A DNA stretch of 64,000 nucleotides from Balaenoptera acutorostrata (Eukaryota; Chordata; Mammalia; Artiodactyla; Balaenopteridae): NCBI RefSeq assembly GCF_949987535.1, contig NC_080080.1, positions 61,643,006 through 61,707,005 on the forward strand, written 5' to 3'. The notes under the pieces are model-generated. The model was not told the DNA's origin and did not search any database. It saw only the letters and a program-made list of their open reading frames with translations. Within the stretch, counting starts at the first letter, position 1. Each line of letters opens with the position of its first letter. A program made the position numbers and the translations under genes. Of the stretch, positions 22,698 through 34,243 are shown one piece after another.

Positions 22698-23155
22698 ATG
22701 CTATGGATTAATTGTACAACCCCCCCCCGCCCCCACCAATTCACATGTTGAAGCCCTAACCTCCACTGTGATGGTACTTAGAGATGGGACCTTTGGGACA
22801 TAGGTAGATTTTGATGAGATCATGAGAGTGGAGCCTTCATGATGGGATTAATGCCTTAGGAAAAGAGACACAAGAGAACTTGCTCTCTGTCTCTCTCTGT
22901 CTCTCTGTCTCTCTCTAACTCTCTGTCTCTGTCTATCAGTCTCTGTCTCTCTTTCTCTCTCTGACATGTGAGGACAGAAAGAGAAGGCAGCAATCCGCAG
23001 GCCAGGAAGAGAGCCTCCGTGGACAAATTGAACTGAACTGGCCAACACTTTGATCTTGGATTTCCCAGTCTCCAGAATTATGAGAAAATAAATTTATGTT
23101 GTTTAAGCACGCAGACTATGGTATTTTGTTATGGCAGCCCAAGCTGACTAATACA
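22698..23155 (+). mobile_element. MaLR (MLT1-like) solo LTR with CT expansion
   Basis: 'CACATGTTGAAGCCCTAACC', 'GATGGGATTAATGCCTTAGG', 'GACATGTGAGGACAG', 'AATAAATTTATGTTGTTTAA' and terminal 'ACTAATACA' identify an MLT1-type LTR. The usual CT-rich spot in the middle has grown to a long TCTCTG microsatellite (about 22,881-22,962). Confidence 0.92.
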
Positions 23156-23904
23156 CTGGTATTAAGAAGCTAAAGTATAACTGAAGCTGACACCTGGGTC
23201 ACAATTTTAAGTCAAATAACACTTTAAAAACTCACTCCATAGCTAGCCTGATTTTGCCACTTGCCTTTCAGAGAGAAATTCCAGTGTTGCTACTGACCTC
23301 AGCCTAACATTTTGCCATCTTTTTTACCTTCTTTAGTTTCTCCACATCCCATTGACTTGTTATTTCAAGTTAGCCCCTCACTTTTGCTTGAATGGCTGTC
23401 TATTGGTTTGTTGCCAGCTCAATATTCAAAAGTGATGTAAGCCAAGCTCAGATTTCTGTTTCCATCCTCAACTTACTTTAAAAACTATTCAAAGACTCAC
23501 ACTCTAGTTTTTAGGGCTTAATACTATTTTTGCTTTTAAAGATTAGTCCTCAACACCTGTAGGCATGCAGAGAACCCTTGGCTTCCTGCTTTGATTTTTC
23601 TCACCTAAATTTTCTCATATACAAAACTGGATTCTGCCTTCCTGCTCATATGAATGTCAAAGTATGGGATTTTAAAAATCTCTTTCAGGAGGAAATTGTG
23701 GCCCTCTGCCACCTAGACCAGTAGTTGTCATGGTATTCCTCACACCTAGAATCATCCAGACTTAGAAAAAAGTACTAAGATTCCTGCAAGTTCGAACTGA
23801 AGTAGATGCATAGGAATAATGGCAGAGACTGGGGAGCGACACACCAAAAAGAGTGCTGGTGGATGGGAGTTTCAAACAGAGTAAAGAAAATAAGAAATCA
23901 ACCC
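23156..23904. other. no recognisable feature
   Basis: Mixed-composition DNA. A very degenerate MER5-like patch may lie at 23,720-23,810, but I cannot support it. Confidence 0.4.
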
Positions 23905-24030
23905 TAGCCTCAAAGGGCAGAGCTCCATGAGAGCAGTGGTCATGGATGTCTTATTACTGTTGACTCTCCTAGGGCTACTACAGTGCCTGGCATCAAATAG
24001 GAACCCATCAAATATTTGTAGAATGAATGA
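23905..24030 (+). mobile_element. L2 LINE 3' end
   Basis: 'AGAGCTCCATGAGAGCAG', 'CTACAGTGCCTGGCATCAAA' and 'AATATTTGTAGAATGAATGA' reproduce the L2 3' terminus. Confidence 0.75.
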
Positions 24031-25626
24031 GTGATGAAATGGTGGTGGCATCTATACACTTGACTACTGAGCCTACTCTCCAAGGAAGTACAGAGAATAT
24101 TACTTCTTTATCAGCAGTGGAATATTGTAATCCAACATTAAGTAACTTGCTCTAGATAATTTAACTTTAATTTTGAAAACTCTAACCTAGTTTCTAAGTG
24201 TTTTATATTCCTTAATTAACAAGAAAGTTAGTCTTAGGTACAGCTGTAAAATAGAAGGCATTATTCCTTGGCTTCATGTCTTCCAGTGTTTTCCCCTTTC
24301 AAGACCCACTCCAGATTCTCCAAACTCAGAAACTTACCTCTCAGATCAGATTCCCTCGTCATCATTCTTGCGAACATACCCAGCAATTCTTTCTTTTTCT
24401 TTTGCCTCTTATCTGGGCTAGGCTCTTAGAAACTTTTGAAATAACACGTTATCTGACTGATAAAATTTATGTAACCAACCACGCTCACTTTATAAGTAAA
24501 GGAAAGCTTCTTCCCAATGCCTCACTGCTCACTTCTACTTTAATATACATGCCTTTTGGAGACAGTAGACCTCCTTCCTACCCTCTCCACTATAAGGTGC
24601 CACTTAGTACCTCAAATGATGGAATCAAGTATGGGAAGAGGAGAGGGTGGCATCAAGACTGTCTTAAAAGAGAGCTCCATACCCCCTCAGATTTTGTAAT
24701 AGATCATTGAGACATGTCCTCAAAAACGTTTATTTCAAAATTGATAGTATTTTACCTGTTAGATTTTTGTAGTATATGCCTTCATGGATGGGGCAGGGGT
24801 GTCCATAGGGTTTTGAATTGAAAGAGAATCTTTAATTCTGACATTCTACTCACTAAATGTTACTTATTATTTCTGATTTTCAACTTCTTAACTATAAAAT
24901 GGAGATATTACAGATGATTTGTAGATATATAGCCAGCTAGCCAGCTAGCTACTAACTAGACAATAAATAGTTAGATAGATAGATGATAGATAGAAGGATT
25001 GATAGATAGATATTGGTATGACCTATAAACATTTAGCCCAGGCCATGTTCCTAAACTAACTCAATGTACTTATGAACGTGGCTATAGCTATAATGATAGG
25101 GATTTATCCAAAACCTACCTCTACTGAATTAAAATATGTGAAGCTTGATGAAGAGTTCTATTAGTCCTGAAATCTTGGCTTCAGATAAAAAGTGAAGAGC
25201 TTCCTCTGAGTAACTGAACAATGTTTGTTCCACTCACCCGTGCACTTGCACAGTAGATTAAAACTTCAGCCACTTTTTACCTTCAAAATAAAACTCTGCA
25301 CTAAAACATACTTCTCTGGATAATGAAGTCCTCTAACACAGGTGTGTAACAGCAGAAACATAACTAAACAAGACTTGTAACAGCGAGAAGTTTGGCAAAA
25401 TTGAGTGGCACTGCTCTCTGTGAATTTTCATATACCATATTCATCTACCATTAAGTAGAGTCAACTCCAGTAAGATAGTTTTCCTGGTCAAGGTTTTTAA
25501 AGGAAGATGAAACACTTTTTTGGAAATCCGTAATTAAGGATGAAAAGGATTTAATAAGAATTTCAGCAAAAGTACAATTTATGGTTGCAAGGTAATAGAC
25601 TTTGCTAAGTTCCTGTGTGTGAAAAT
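24031..25626. other. unassigned; 144-codon frame of unknown value
   Basis: No repeat recognised apart from the GATA microsatellite at 24,971-25,012. A plus-strand frame of 144 codons (24,276-24,710) is the longest outside mobile elements. It has no signal peptide, membrane pattern or motif I recognise, and no splice or promoter context. I do not call it a gene. Confidence 0.4.
24971..25012. repeat. GATA microsatellite
   Basis: Imperfect GATA tetranucleotide array interrupted by GAT and AAGG units; likely length-variable. Confidence 0.9.
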
Positions 25627-25640
25627 GGTGTGCGACAACT
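25627..25640. repeat. L1 target-site duplication, left
   Basis: GGTGTGCGACAACT, repeated with one mismatch at 26,587-26,600 (GGTGTGCAACAACT). It bounds the minus-strand L1. Confidence 0.85.
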
Positions 25641-25843
25641 GTTTTTTTTTTTTTTTTTTTAAAGTACAGTTGGTTTACAATGTGTTAGTTTCTGGTGTAC
25701 AGCAAGGTTATTCAGTTATACATATATATTTTTTTCATATTATTTTCCATTATGGTTTATTACAGGATACTGAATATAGTTCCCTGTGCTATACATTAGA
25801 ACTTTGCTGTTTACCTATTTTTTTTTTTTTTTAAACTTTGGGT

Positions 25844-25878
<35 letters not shown>

Positions 25879-26586
25879 TGGCTGTGTTGGGTCTTCGTTT
25901 CTGTGCGAGGGCTTTCTCTAGTTGCGGCAAGTGGGGGCCACTCTTCATCGCGGTGCGCGGTCCTCTCACTGTCGTGGCCTCTCTTGTTGCGGAGCACAGG
26001 CTCCAGACGTGCAGGCTCAGTAATTGTGGCTCACGGGCCCAGCTGCTCCGTGGCATGTGGGATCTTCCCAGACCCGGGCTCGAACCCGTGTCCCCTGCAT
26101 TGGCAGGCAGATTCCCAACCAATGCACCACCAGGGAAGCCCCTGTTTATTTATTTTATACATAGTAGTTTGTATCTACTAATCCCAAACTCCTAATTTAT
26201 CTCTCCCCCACCCCCTTTCCCCTTTGGAAACTGTAAGTTTGTTTTTTTATGTCTATGAGCCTGTTTCCATTTTGTAAATAAATTCATCTGCGTCTATTTT
26301 AGATTCCACATATAAGTGATATCATATGATATTTGTCTTTCTCTGCCTGACTTACTTCACTCAGTATGATAATCTCTAGGTCCTTCTATGTTGCTGCAAA
26401 TGGCATTATTTCATTCTTTTTTATGGCTGAGTAATATATATATATATATATAAAGTAATATATACATATTACTTTATCTATCCAACTATCGATGGACATT
26501 TACATTGCTTCCATGTCTTGGCTATTGTAAATAGTGCTGCTATGAACATCAGGGTGTGTGTGTGTCTTTTCAAGTTAGTTTTTTCT
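25641..26586 (-). mobile_element. 5'-truncated L1 LINE, split by a SINE
   Basis: A poly-A tail (T-run from 25,641), then in reverse the L1 3' UTR (25,660-25,806) and the end of ORF2 (26,157-26,586: reverse of the 'nucleus of amino-terminal... last ORF2' block with 'GCTATTGTAAATAGTGCTGC', 'GGACATTTACATTGCTTCC'). The element stops abruptly at 26,586, so about 0.63 kb of L1 was inserted. A CHR SINE sits at 25,822-26,141. A TA microsatellite at 26,433-26,452 replaced part of the L1. Dead. Confidence 0.92.
25822..26141 (-). mobile_element. CHR SINE nested in L1, short type
   Basis: Complete minus-strand copy with an AAAT-repeat tail (25,843-25,878). TSD CTGTTTACCTATTTT at 25,807-25,821 versus CTGTTTATTTATTTT at 26,142-26,156 (13 of 15). 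It is inside the L1, so it must be younger than that L1. Confidence 0.96.
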
Positions 26587-26600
26587 GGTGTGCAACAACT
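26587..26600. repeat. L1 target-site duplication, right
   Basis: Partner of 25,627-25,640, with one mismatch. Confidence 0.85.
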
Positions 26601-26737
26601 CTTACCCAATAAGGTGCACACGCAAGTAACAAATGATAGCCACAAATCTCCTTACAGATCTGACTTGTCGTTTGAGTGGGGAAACACAATTCGGCCAGAC
26701 CTGAAAATAAAAAGGGGAAATAAAAGAAGAAGTGCTG

Positions 26738-27087
26738 GGGGCTTCCCTGGTGGCGCAGTGGTTGAGAATCTGCCTGCTAATGCAGGGGACACGGGTTCGA
26801 GCCCTGGTCTGGGAGGATCCCACATGCCACGGAGCAGCTGGGCCCGTGAGCCACAACTACTGAGCCTGCGCGTCTGGAGCCTGTGCCCCGCAACGGGAGG
26901 GGCCGCGATGGTGAAAGGCCCGCGCACCGCGATGAAGAGCGGTCCCCGCACCGCAATGAAGAGTGGCCCCCACTTGCCGTAACCGGAGAAAGCCCTCACA
27001 CGAACCGAAGACCCAACACAGCCAAAAATAAATAAATAAATAAATAAAGTAGCTATAAAATGTAGCCTTAAAAAAAAAAAAAAAAAA
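26738..27087 (+). mobile_element. CHR SINE, short type, with internal duplication
   Basis: Full-length copy with a perfect 16-bp TSD AAAAGAAGAAGTGCTG at 26,722-26,737 and 27,088-27,103. A 24-bp tandem duplication (26,923-26,946 and 26,947-26,970; unit starts CGCACCGC) is absent from the other ten copies. After the AAAT tail there is a short non-SINE stretch (27,047-27,069) and then an A-run, so the tail has been remodelled or the transcript ran past its usual end. Confidence 0.96.
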
Positions 27088-27199
27088 AAAAGAAGAAGTG
27101 CTGAATACTGCTACAGATGACCTTCTCTCTAGATTTCTCCCTACAGGATGCATTTCTTCAGCATCTTCTTCAGCGTTTCTTATGAATGAGTGCTGAACA

Positions 27200-27640
27200 A
27201 TCATTTAAATAAGATTGGTTTGCTTGAGTCCTCTGTGTGCCCATTTGTCTCAGTCCAGCCTTCCCCACCACTATCTGGTGACCCACCCGGTCCAGGCAAA
27301 CCTACAGGTAGCAGAAACTGTAACCGAACAAGGGTTTGTGTGCTGGAAGAGCAAAAAGCCAAACACTGACAACAGGTTTGTAACAAAGTAAGGGTTTCTT
27401 GCAGGGCACCAAGCAAGGGAGTGGGAGACAAGCCTCAGGTCCACTCCCACTTGGTCTTTGAGTTCAGGGGGCTTTTTAACAGGGAAGAACAAAGAGGCTG
27501 TGATTAGTCATCAACTTATGACACGTCTGTGACATTTCTTACCCATAGCTTCAGGTGTCAGGATGTCTCTGGTTTACAGTTTTCAGCCAGGTGGTCCATA
27601 GCTTGGGGGTCTTTTAGTTCATCTTGCCCTGGAGAAATAA
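27200..27640 (-). mobile_element. LTR-like fragment of an endogenous retrovirus
   Basis: On the minus strand the segment reads like LTR U3-R-U5 DNA: 'AAAAAGCCCCCTGAACTC', 'CCCTGCAAGAAACCCTTAC' and 'CTGTTGTCAGTGTTTGGC'. Two short overlapping minus-strand frames here are not convincing proteins. Family and exact ends unknown. Confidence 0.4.
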
Positions 27641-28954
27641 CCTGAGTTTGTACACTAATATGTATATATAGTGTATATGTATACATGTACACTATTGTGT
27701 ACATTCTATACGTATCATAGAAATTTTAGTACATTAACGATGTTAACAACAGCAATTTAGTCATCTGACTCTGGTTGGTGAGAGTTCAGTTAGTACAGGA
27801 TTAAGGTCAGAGAGAACAAGAAAGGGAATAAAGTTTTGGAGAGAGAAGTTAATCATAAACTCAGGAAGGAAACTTGGTTTTAGGGGAACTCGGTTTCAAA
27901 ACTAACTATAGAGCAACTAATAACTTGTTGCATTTAATTATGATTGGATCTTCTTAACCCATGTGTGGCATCTGTCAGACTGCAAAACAGGCCTTGGTCT
28001 CAGTTCTAAATTAGTCCCTCTAAAACTGAGAACAAAGTTCTTCTCACCCTCCCCTGCAAAATAAGAGTTTCTGAGTGCAGGGAGCATATTTTCTTTAATT
28101 TTCTACACATTATGATATCTAGAATTGTGTTTTACAAAAATGAGGTTGTATTGAATAATTATTAAATATATACATATATATTTTACATGTATACCTTTTT
28201 TTTGCAGCTAGCCACCAGATCTACCAGTCTAACTTATGAATGCTGCATTTGTATCTCCTCCAACCTCTGGTTTTCTAAATATTTTGTCAAGGTGGCTATT
28301 AACTTGACATTGTTTTCTTTGTGTTTCCTAAAGCATAGCCAGAATATACTTATTGTCTTTGCATTTTAAATAGATATATACTACCACACATCCCTCTCTT
28401 ACATTCCTAAGTAGTCAGAAAACCCCGCATATTATGAGAAATGGCTCTAACACAATCGCTTCTCTGCTTTTATCCAGTCTAATCTTATCTCTTCGTTTGA
28501 TTTCTATTTAGGGGGATTTGCCAGGCAAAGAGTGGTTGTTCAAAAAGTGTTCGTGCCGTTATTCCTGAATGAATTGTTCTTGCAAAATGCCTAGGAAAGT
28601 TTCTTCAAACGCTCTTCTCAAGCAAATATTTTTTTATCCAAGGCCCTTTAGATGAAAACATGTTTTTGTTAAAAAAATGTCTAGCTAGAGATTATAATGA
28701 GTTGGCTGGATAAAAGCAGGATAATTAGGAGTTAACTAATCAAGAGGTCTTCAGAAATGCAAATGCCTTATTTGAGATAAAAGAGATGTCTAACCTGCTT
28801 TTATTACCTCTTCAAACCAGGAAAAAAAGCCAGAGATAAAAATTGACTTTGATGAATGCCACCCTCAATATTACAAACGCGGGCAGCAGAAGCCCTGAGC
28901 TTCCATTACTGAATCAGCATGGAAGTCAGTTGTCGCAGGTAAAGAGTCATCATT
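27641..28954. other. no recognisable feature
   Basis: About 1.3 kb. TA/CA-rich patch at 27,658-27,722; otherwise unassigned. Confidence 0.45.
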
Positions 28955-29085
28955 TATTGAATAATCAATTTATTCATTCAACAAACTATCAAGAAGCAAG
29001 CATTTTGCTAGGTTCTGGGCTGGCAAAAATAATTACCAGACTGTGTCATTCTCAAGGGCTTTCAACTTAGTAGTTAAAGAAAGAC
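28955..29085 (-). mobile_element. L2 LINE 3' remnant
   Basis: 'TTATTCATTCAACAAACTAT', 'GCTAGGTTCTGGGCTGGC' and 'CTCAAGGGCTTTCAACTTAG' follow the reverse-oriented L2 3' end. Confidence 0.6.
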
Positions 29086-29380
29086 ATGAAAAAAAAATAA
29101 TGTGTTAAAAATATTTTACGTGTGACAATGCAAGTATCAATACAGGATTCATTGGGGGCATCCTTTCAGTCTATCAGAGGTGGAGGCAGCAGTTTATCAG
29201 TGGAGGCTTAACAGAGGGAGTTGGGCTTGACTCAGAGATTGCTGTTCTGACAAGGAAAGAGCACGGGTGAAAACGCAGTAAGGAGTGCAACGATGCCAAA
29301 GGAAGTGCTAGGGTTGGAAGAATATACAGTGTGAGACTAGCACCAGCAGGGGTGATTCTGGAAAGAGGAATGAGTAAAGA

Positions 29381-29920
29381 GGAATTTACTCATTCATTCA
29401 ACAAACACTGAATACCTACCACATGTCCTGGGGAAATGCTTGTCTTCACTGACTCGTAGTTTAGGAGTAGGATAGATAGATACAGATACAGATATAGATA
29501 TATAGATATAGATATATAATTTTATAATTATATATTATAATATTTTAATTGGGTTAAGAACATTATAAAAATATACATGGTACATTATGGGCATACCTCT
29601 TATAGTCAGGGAAAATTTCCAGACGATTAATTAACAAAACTTCTGAATGTAGAGCTTCAAAGAAGGGAAAGAATAAATAAGGCAAACATGAGAGGAAAAA
29701 GTGTCTCTTAAGCATGGTGAAGCATGAATACAGGGGAGACCTTGGCCAGAAACAGTGTGGTGAATGCAGGAGCACCGCAAGTGATGAGTGACATGAGGAT
29801 AGAAAGAGAAGTAGAGATAATACGATGGGCCAGCTTTTTTAGCTAGGGTGTTTGGACTTTATCTGGTAAGAAGTGGGGAGCCTTTGAAGGATTCTTACAC
29901 ACTAAGAACTTTTTTTTTTG
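29381..29920 (-). mobile_element. L2-like remnant with GATA insertion
   Basis: 'ACTCATTCATTCAACAAACACTGAATACC' style start and, after a GATA/TATA microsatellite (29,471-29,545), 'GTTTGGACTTTATCTGG' with 'GGGGAGCCTTTGAAGG' are in the order expected for a reverse-oriented L2-type LINE. Confidence 0.5.
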
Positions 29921-30825
29921 TCTGATATCTGCAATTTTGCCATTTCCTATTTGAATGCAGTTCATCTCACTTGCTTTCTCCACAGTGATTATCATTAAAA
30001 TCCTCCAATAGAAAAGCATCTCTGTGTGTGTTTCCCAAAGCAGCTAAGAAGAGAAGAGTGAGAGAGATGGCTTTATATTCTCCAACTAGCCTTGGATTTA
30101 AAAAAGAAGACAAAACAAGGGATGGAATGGACTGAACGAGCACACAGGAATCGAAAAAGGAAGAAAGCATGCAGACAGCCTGGAGCAGAGTGGGCAACAC
30201 ACCCTTGGGGCTCCCATAACCTTCCCAGGTAGGAAATTGGAAGCTCTAGCAAGGTTTGGTTACCCAGTTTGAGCAACAGAAACCTGAGTTTATATGCAAG
30301 AACCTTGGTGATCCACAAACTCTTGATTTTGGTTAATATTGGAGTGAGAAATGTCTTGGTTTATTTTTTTTTAAAAAAAGCTTTATAGAATATTTTGAAT
30401 TTTTCATGTCACTCCTGATGTGTAATTAAGTGACACACCAGTGTAAAATGAGTCTTTTCATACAGTTTTCCAAGGGTAATTATATGTAATTGAAGAGAAA
30501 TAAGAGCTGCTCCTACTTTAAGTTGGTGAGTATATCATACCACCATTTATGATTCATATGATAATCATACCCACAGCCTAATGAGATCAAAATGCGTGTT
30601 TCTAAGCGAGGACGCTGAGTAACTGACATAGTATACTGAGCAATTAAAATGGAAACAGCTCCCAGCAACATATTCAAGTTTGCAAAGAGAGATGAATTTT
30701 TAGAGCCTGTTGGGAAACAATCTTCCATGAGTTTCTCACATTTCTACACATCTTGTGAAGTGAGGCATTGACTGCCCTTTTGTTTCAAGTCACTAACTAC
30801 CCTTTGTTCCAGACAATTTTTTTCA
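29921..30825. other. no recognisable feature
   Basis: Unassigned. Minus-strand frames of 71-81 codons have no recognisable features. Confidence 0.45.
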
Positions 30826-31190
30826 AAGGTGTTTGTATAACAAACACCCTTGGAAAATATATTGTCTCCCTTCAGAGCAAAAGACAGTTTTGCTTAGAGC
30901 CTTGAGAGGTAGAGACGTGTCTCCCTGCAGAGCGAAGGGCCATTACACTGCCCGTTATAAACACTCAGGTTCCCTAAACTCAGGGATCCTCTCTGAGTCC
31001 AGTAACGCACGCTGTACACACAGGCATCCATCCGGGCCCATTCACATTGCACTGTGGAACTAGGAGCCAAGGAAAACTGGTGCAAATATGTCAGTGTTCA
31101 TGCTGGTCGCTGATGTGCCCGGAGTGAGATACGTCTTTGTCTCTGACCTCAGAGTTCCTATCTTCTGCTACCCTATATGACACTGTCACA
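30826..31190 (+). mobile_element. LTR-like repeat, copy B (probable solo LTR)
   Basis: Related to 1,471-1,690 over its first ~250 bp and longer to the right. There 'GATACGTCTTTGTCTCTGACC' resembles an LTR R/U5 segment. GC-rich compared with its flanks. No retroviral coding DNA adjoins it. Family not recognised. Confidence 0.5.
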
Positions 31191-31659
31191 GGTTACATTC
31201 TCAGCTTCAAAGTAGAATAAAATCTCAGACCCTTCACACTATCAGCAGAGTTGAATGGTCAAGAGAAACAAACTGTTTTGGATGCCATTTTAATTGGGGT
31301 CGGTCTCTTAACATGGCAACTTACCAATAATCACATCAAAATGTATCATATGTCATATGTCCTAAGGAAAGTGGGTCTGTAGTATTCAAGGAGAATGGTG
31401 CTCTGACTCAGCCTCTCCTAATTCTATGAGAATGTACTAGAAAACTGACATGAAAAATATTTCTCCAGAAAGACAATAATTTTTCCTGATTCAGGCACCA
31501 ATCAGAAAATACACCTGCTCCTTTAGCATGTTTCATGAGAGTTATGGGAATATTGATAGAATCTGCAAGGAAGATGCGGAGTTTTGGTTCATTACTGCTC
31601 CTCCACTTTCAAGTTCTATGGCTTTAAACAAGCTACATATTCTCTTGCAACTTCAGTTT

Positions 31660-31700
<41 letters not shown>

Positions 31701-32599
31701 ATATGTATAAATACATACATAAGTGTCCCATATACAGGGGTGCCACTTAAAACAGTAGTTATTATCATTTTATTAATACAAACTACAAGAGTTTGAATTC
31801 AGTATCAGGGTGTTAATCAGTCTATAATCTTGCTTACATTTTCATATGGGTAATACTCAAGAGCAAACATTAACTTTCAACTCATGATGGTTATGCAGAA
31901 TCTGTGTTTCCTAGGAATCACTTATATATGTATCAGATTTCTCATTGCTCTCACTACATTGCAACTTGAAAAATAATTTAACTCATTTATTCAGTACATA
32001 TTTAGCAATGTAGGAAAAAAATATGCCGCTGTCAACTATTTGTCAGACAGAAGCAAACAATTACAATATAACATGGCAAGTTTAATCCATCTGCCTTTTT
32101 ATTAGCATAAGGCAGGGATATAAATAAATAAATAATTTGCAAAGATCAAACATGGTGGTTAATTGATATATAAGAGGCAGGTACACACTGCCCTTGAAGC
32201 ATAGAGAAAGGATTGTCTCTGACTGGAGTAGCGACCTGAGAGATGACAGGTTTGGGGAATTCCAAACTTTATGTTCTTTTGATTGGAAGAAAGTTCTGGT
32301 CAGCCTCTCATCTCTCCACCTATAGAGTAGACTTAGAATCTTGTTGAACTACTCAGAAAGTCAATGTATGTAATGTATGCCGTCTCTTTATTGTCTCCAA
32401 AAGCACTTAATGTTATAAGAGAAATAATTATGGTAACTCCTTCAATTTCAAGACATGCCTCACCCTTGTTCTTGATCTCATTCATTCCTTCTGTCTCAAG
32501 AACCTTGGTCCATCATTCATTTTCTTTCTCTTTGGTGCAAAGGCTCTTACCCTAGAAACAATTAGCTTTTCAGGACACCAGTAATTCCCTCAAAAGGCA
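31191..32599. other. no gene; TG microsatellite
   Basis: Unassigned DNA containing a perfect (TG)18 array at 31,664-31,699. Short frames across the array (strings of Cys-Val) are artefacts. Confidence 0.5.
31664..31699. repeat. (TG)18 microsatellite
   Basis: Uninterrupted 36-bp TG dinucleotide array followed by CATATGTATAAATACATACA; likely length-polymorphic. Confidence 0.97.
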
Positions 32600-33320
32600 T
32601 GCAAACTGTAGTAAACATAGTCTGTGTCACACACACCAGAAAAAAAGTTAAAAAGGAGGGCTCTGGTGTATGCTTAATTCCTTTCTCTCTTCTGGCCCTT
32701 TCTTATCAGTACATGTTACAAGAGAACTTCATAACCCTTCTCTATCTATCATTCCTTTTTTCCTCCTTACCTTACTGCAAAGCTTCTTGGAAAAGTACTA
32801 AGTGCTTACTGCATTTATTTATCATTTGCAGTTTATGCTTCAGCCCACTACTTTCTGGCTTCTAGTACCATAGCTACTGGCTCAAATTGCTCTTGCTAAA
32901 GCTTCATGTGATTTAAGTGATCAAAAAAAAAAATATTTATGCAGTCTTGTCTTACTTAATAACTATATGTGATGCTGTTTACTACTCCCTTCTCCTTAAG
33001 ACACTCTGCTGCTTTGACTTTCAGACACCATCAATCCTGTTACCCTCCTAACTTTGCGAGTGCCTTTCTTCAAGATATTTTTGTTACAGATAGGCCCATC
33101 CTTGGCTCCATTCAACAATTCTTCCTGAGAAAACTTCTGCAAGCTTGCACTTTGCTTCAATTAGTTATATTTCTGATAACAGCTTAGTGAGCCTTATCCC
33201 ATATTACAAAGGAAGTCCAATACCTTACATGGGATTTCTGTGAATTCTTAGGGAATTAGGTTTTCATGGGAACACTTGGCTCCAAATTTCTAGAACTTAA
33301 TCTCACCTGTATTTTATATT
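32600..33320 (+). mobile_element. L2-like LINE remnant
   Basis: Pyrimidine-rich blocks 'CTCAAATTGCTCTTGCTAAAG', 'CAGTCTTGTCTTACTTAAT' and 'CAGACACCATCAATCCTG' are the plus-strand counterpart of the L2-type sequence seen in reverse elsewhere in the window. Diverged and non-coding. Assignment tentative. Confidence 0.4.
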
Positions 33321-34243
33321 CTTCAGTTGTTTTAATCTCACTGCTTTAAATGTGAAGTTTGGCTGTTTTTTTCCTTGATTTCCCCCAAAGTAATTCACAA
33401 GAGCATGCATGAGCAACAGTCTTAGCAGAAGGTATAAGGTAAATAATGCATGTGTGTGTGCGTGTGTGTATGGTATGTATGCGTGTGCGGCAATGAGGGG
33501 AGAGGTGGTATGATTATATTACAGCACTTCTCACTGGTCTGTCCAATCCTTCACCATATTCCTCAGAACATACATTTACCCTCAATATTCTCTCCTTGTC
33601 TCTTTACTTCTCTGTTTCCAAGCCATCTCACCGTATTAGTATTAGGCAAACCAATTTAACTTTCTACCCTATAGTCAGTTCTGAGTTTAATTTTGCATAT
33701 TCAAAGACTCATTACAACATCCATTAAAACAGAACTAGAATCTATAGAAAAGAGTCTAATGGAAATTCTACAAAAGAAAATATAAAAACTGAAATTATGT
33801 ACTCAATAAGTTTAACAGTAGGTTAGATGCAGCATAAGAGGAGATTCGTAAACTCAAAGATAGATCAATAGAAAATATCCAGACTGAAGCATGAAGAGAA
33901 AATCAGGGAGAAAAATACAGAAATGAGCATAGTGTTATAGAGTAGGTATTGAAATGAGCCACATATCAAGTGGTAAGATCCTAGCTAATAGAACATTTTC
34001 AAGGAGCTCCAAAATACCTTCTCCTGAAACAGGATCAGATTGAGAAATCTCAACCAGAATCACTTAGTAATTCCTCAAGAAAAATGCTTTTTAAGCTCTT
34101 ACATCATATAGAATAATACTAAACATAAAGTATGTAGCTAGCAAGGAAATAATCAGGCTTATTGGTGGAAATTAGAATCATTTGCAATTAAAATTTTAAT
34201 TTTAATATATATTAAATGCCTTATAACCTTATGTGGTTACTAC
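33321..34243. other. no recognisable gene; TG-rich patch
   Basis: Contains an impure TG microsatellite at 33,449-33,488. The remainder is unassigned. Confidence 0.45.

Noticed and set aside
22848..23048. Arg/Glu/Thr-repeat peptide on the minus strand
   Set aside because: It is the CT microsatellite inside a MaLR LTR read in frame.
27200..27330. Possible retroviral primer-binding site next to the LTR-like fragment
   Set aside because: No convincing match to a tRNA 3' end and no gag-pol sequence beyond it.
31528..31796. Frames with Cys-Val repeats
   Set aside because: Translation of the (TG)18 array.
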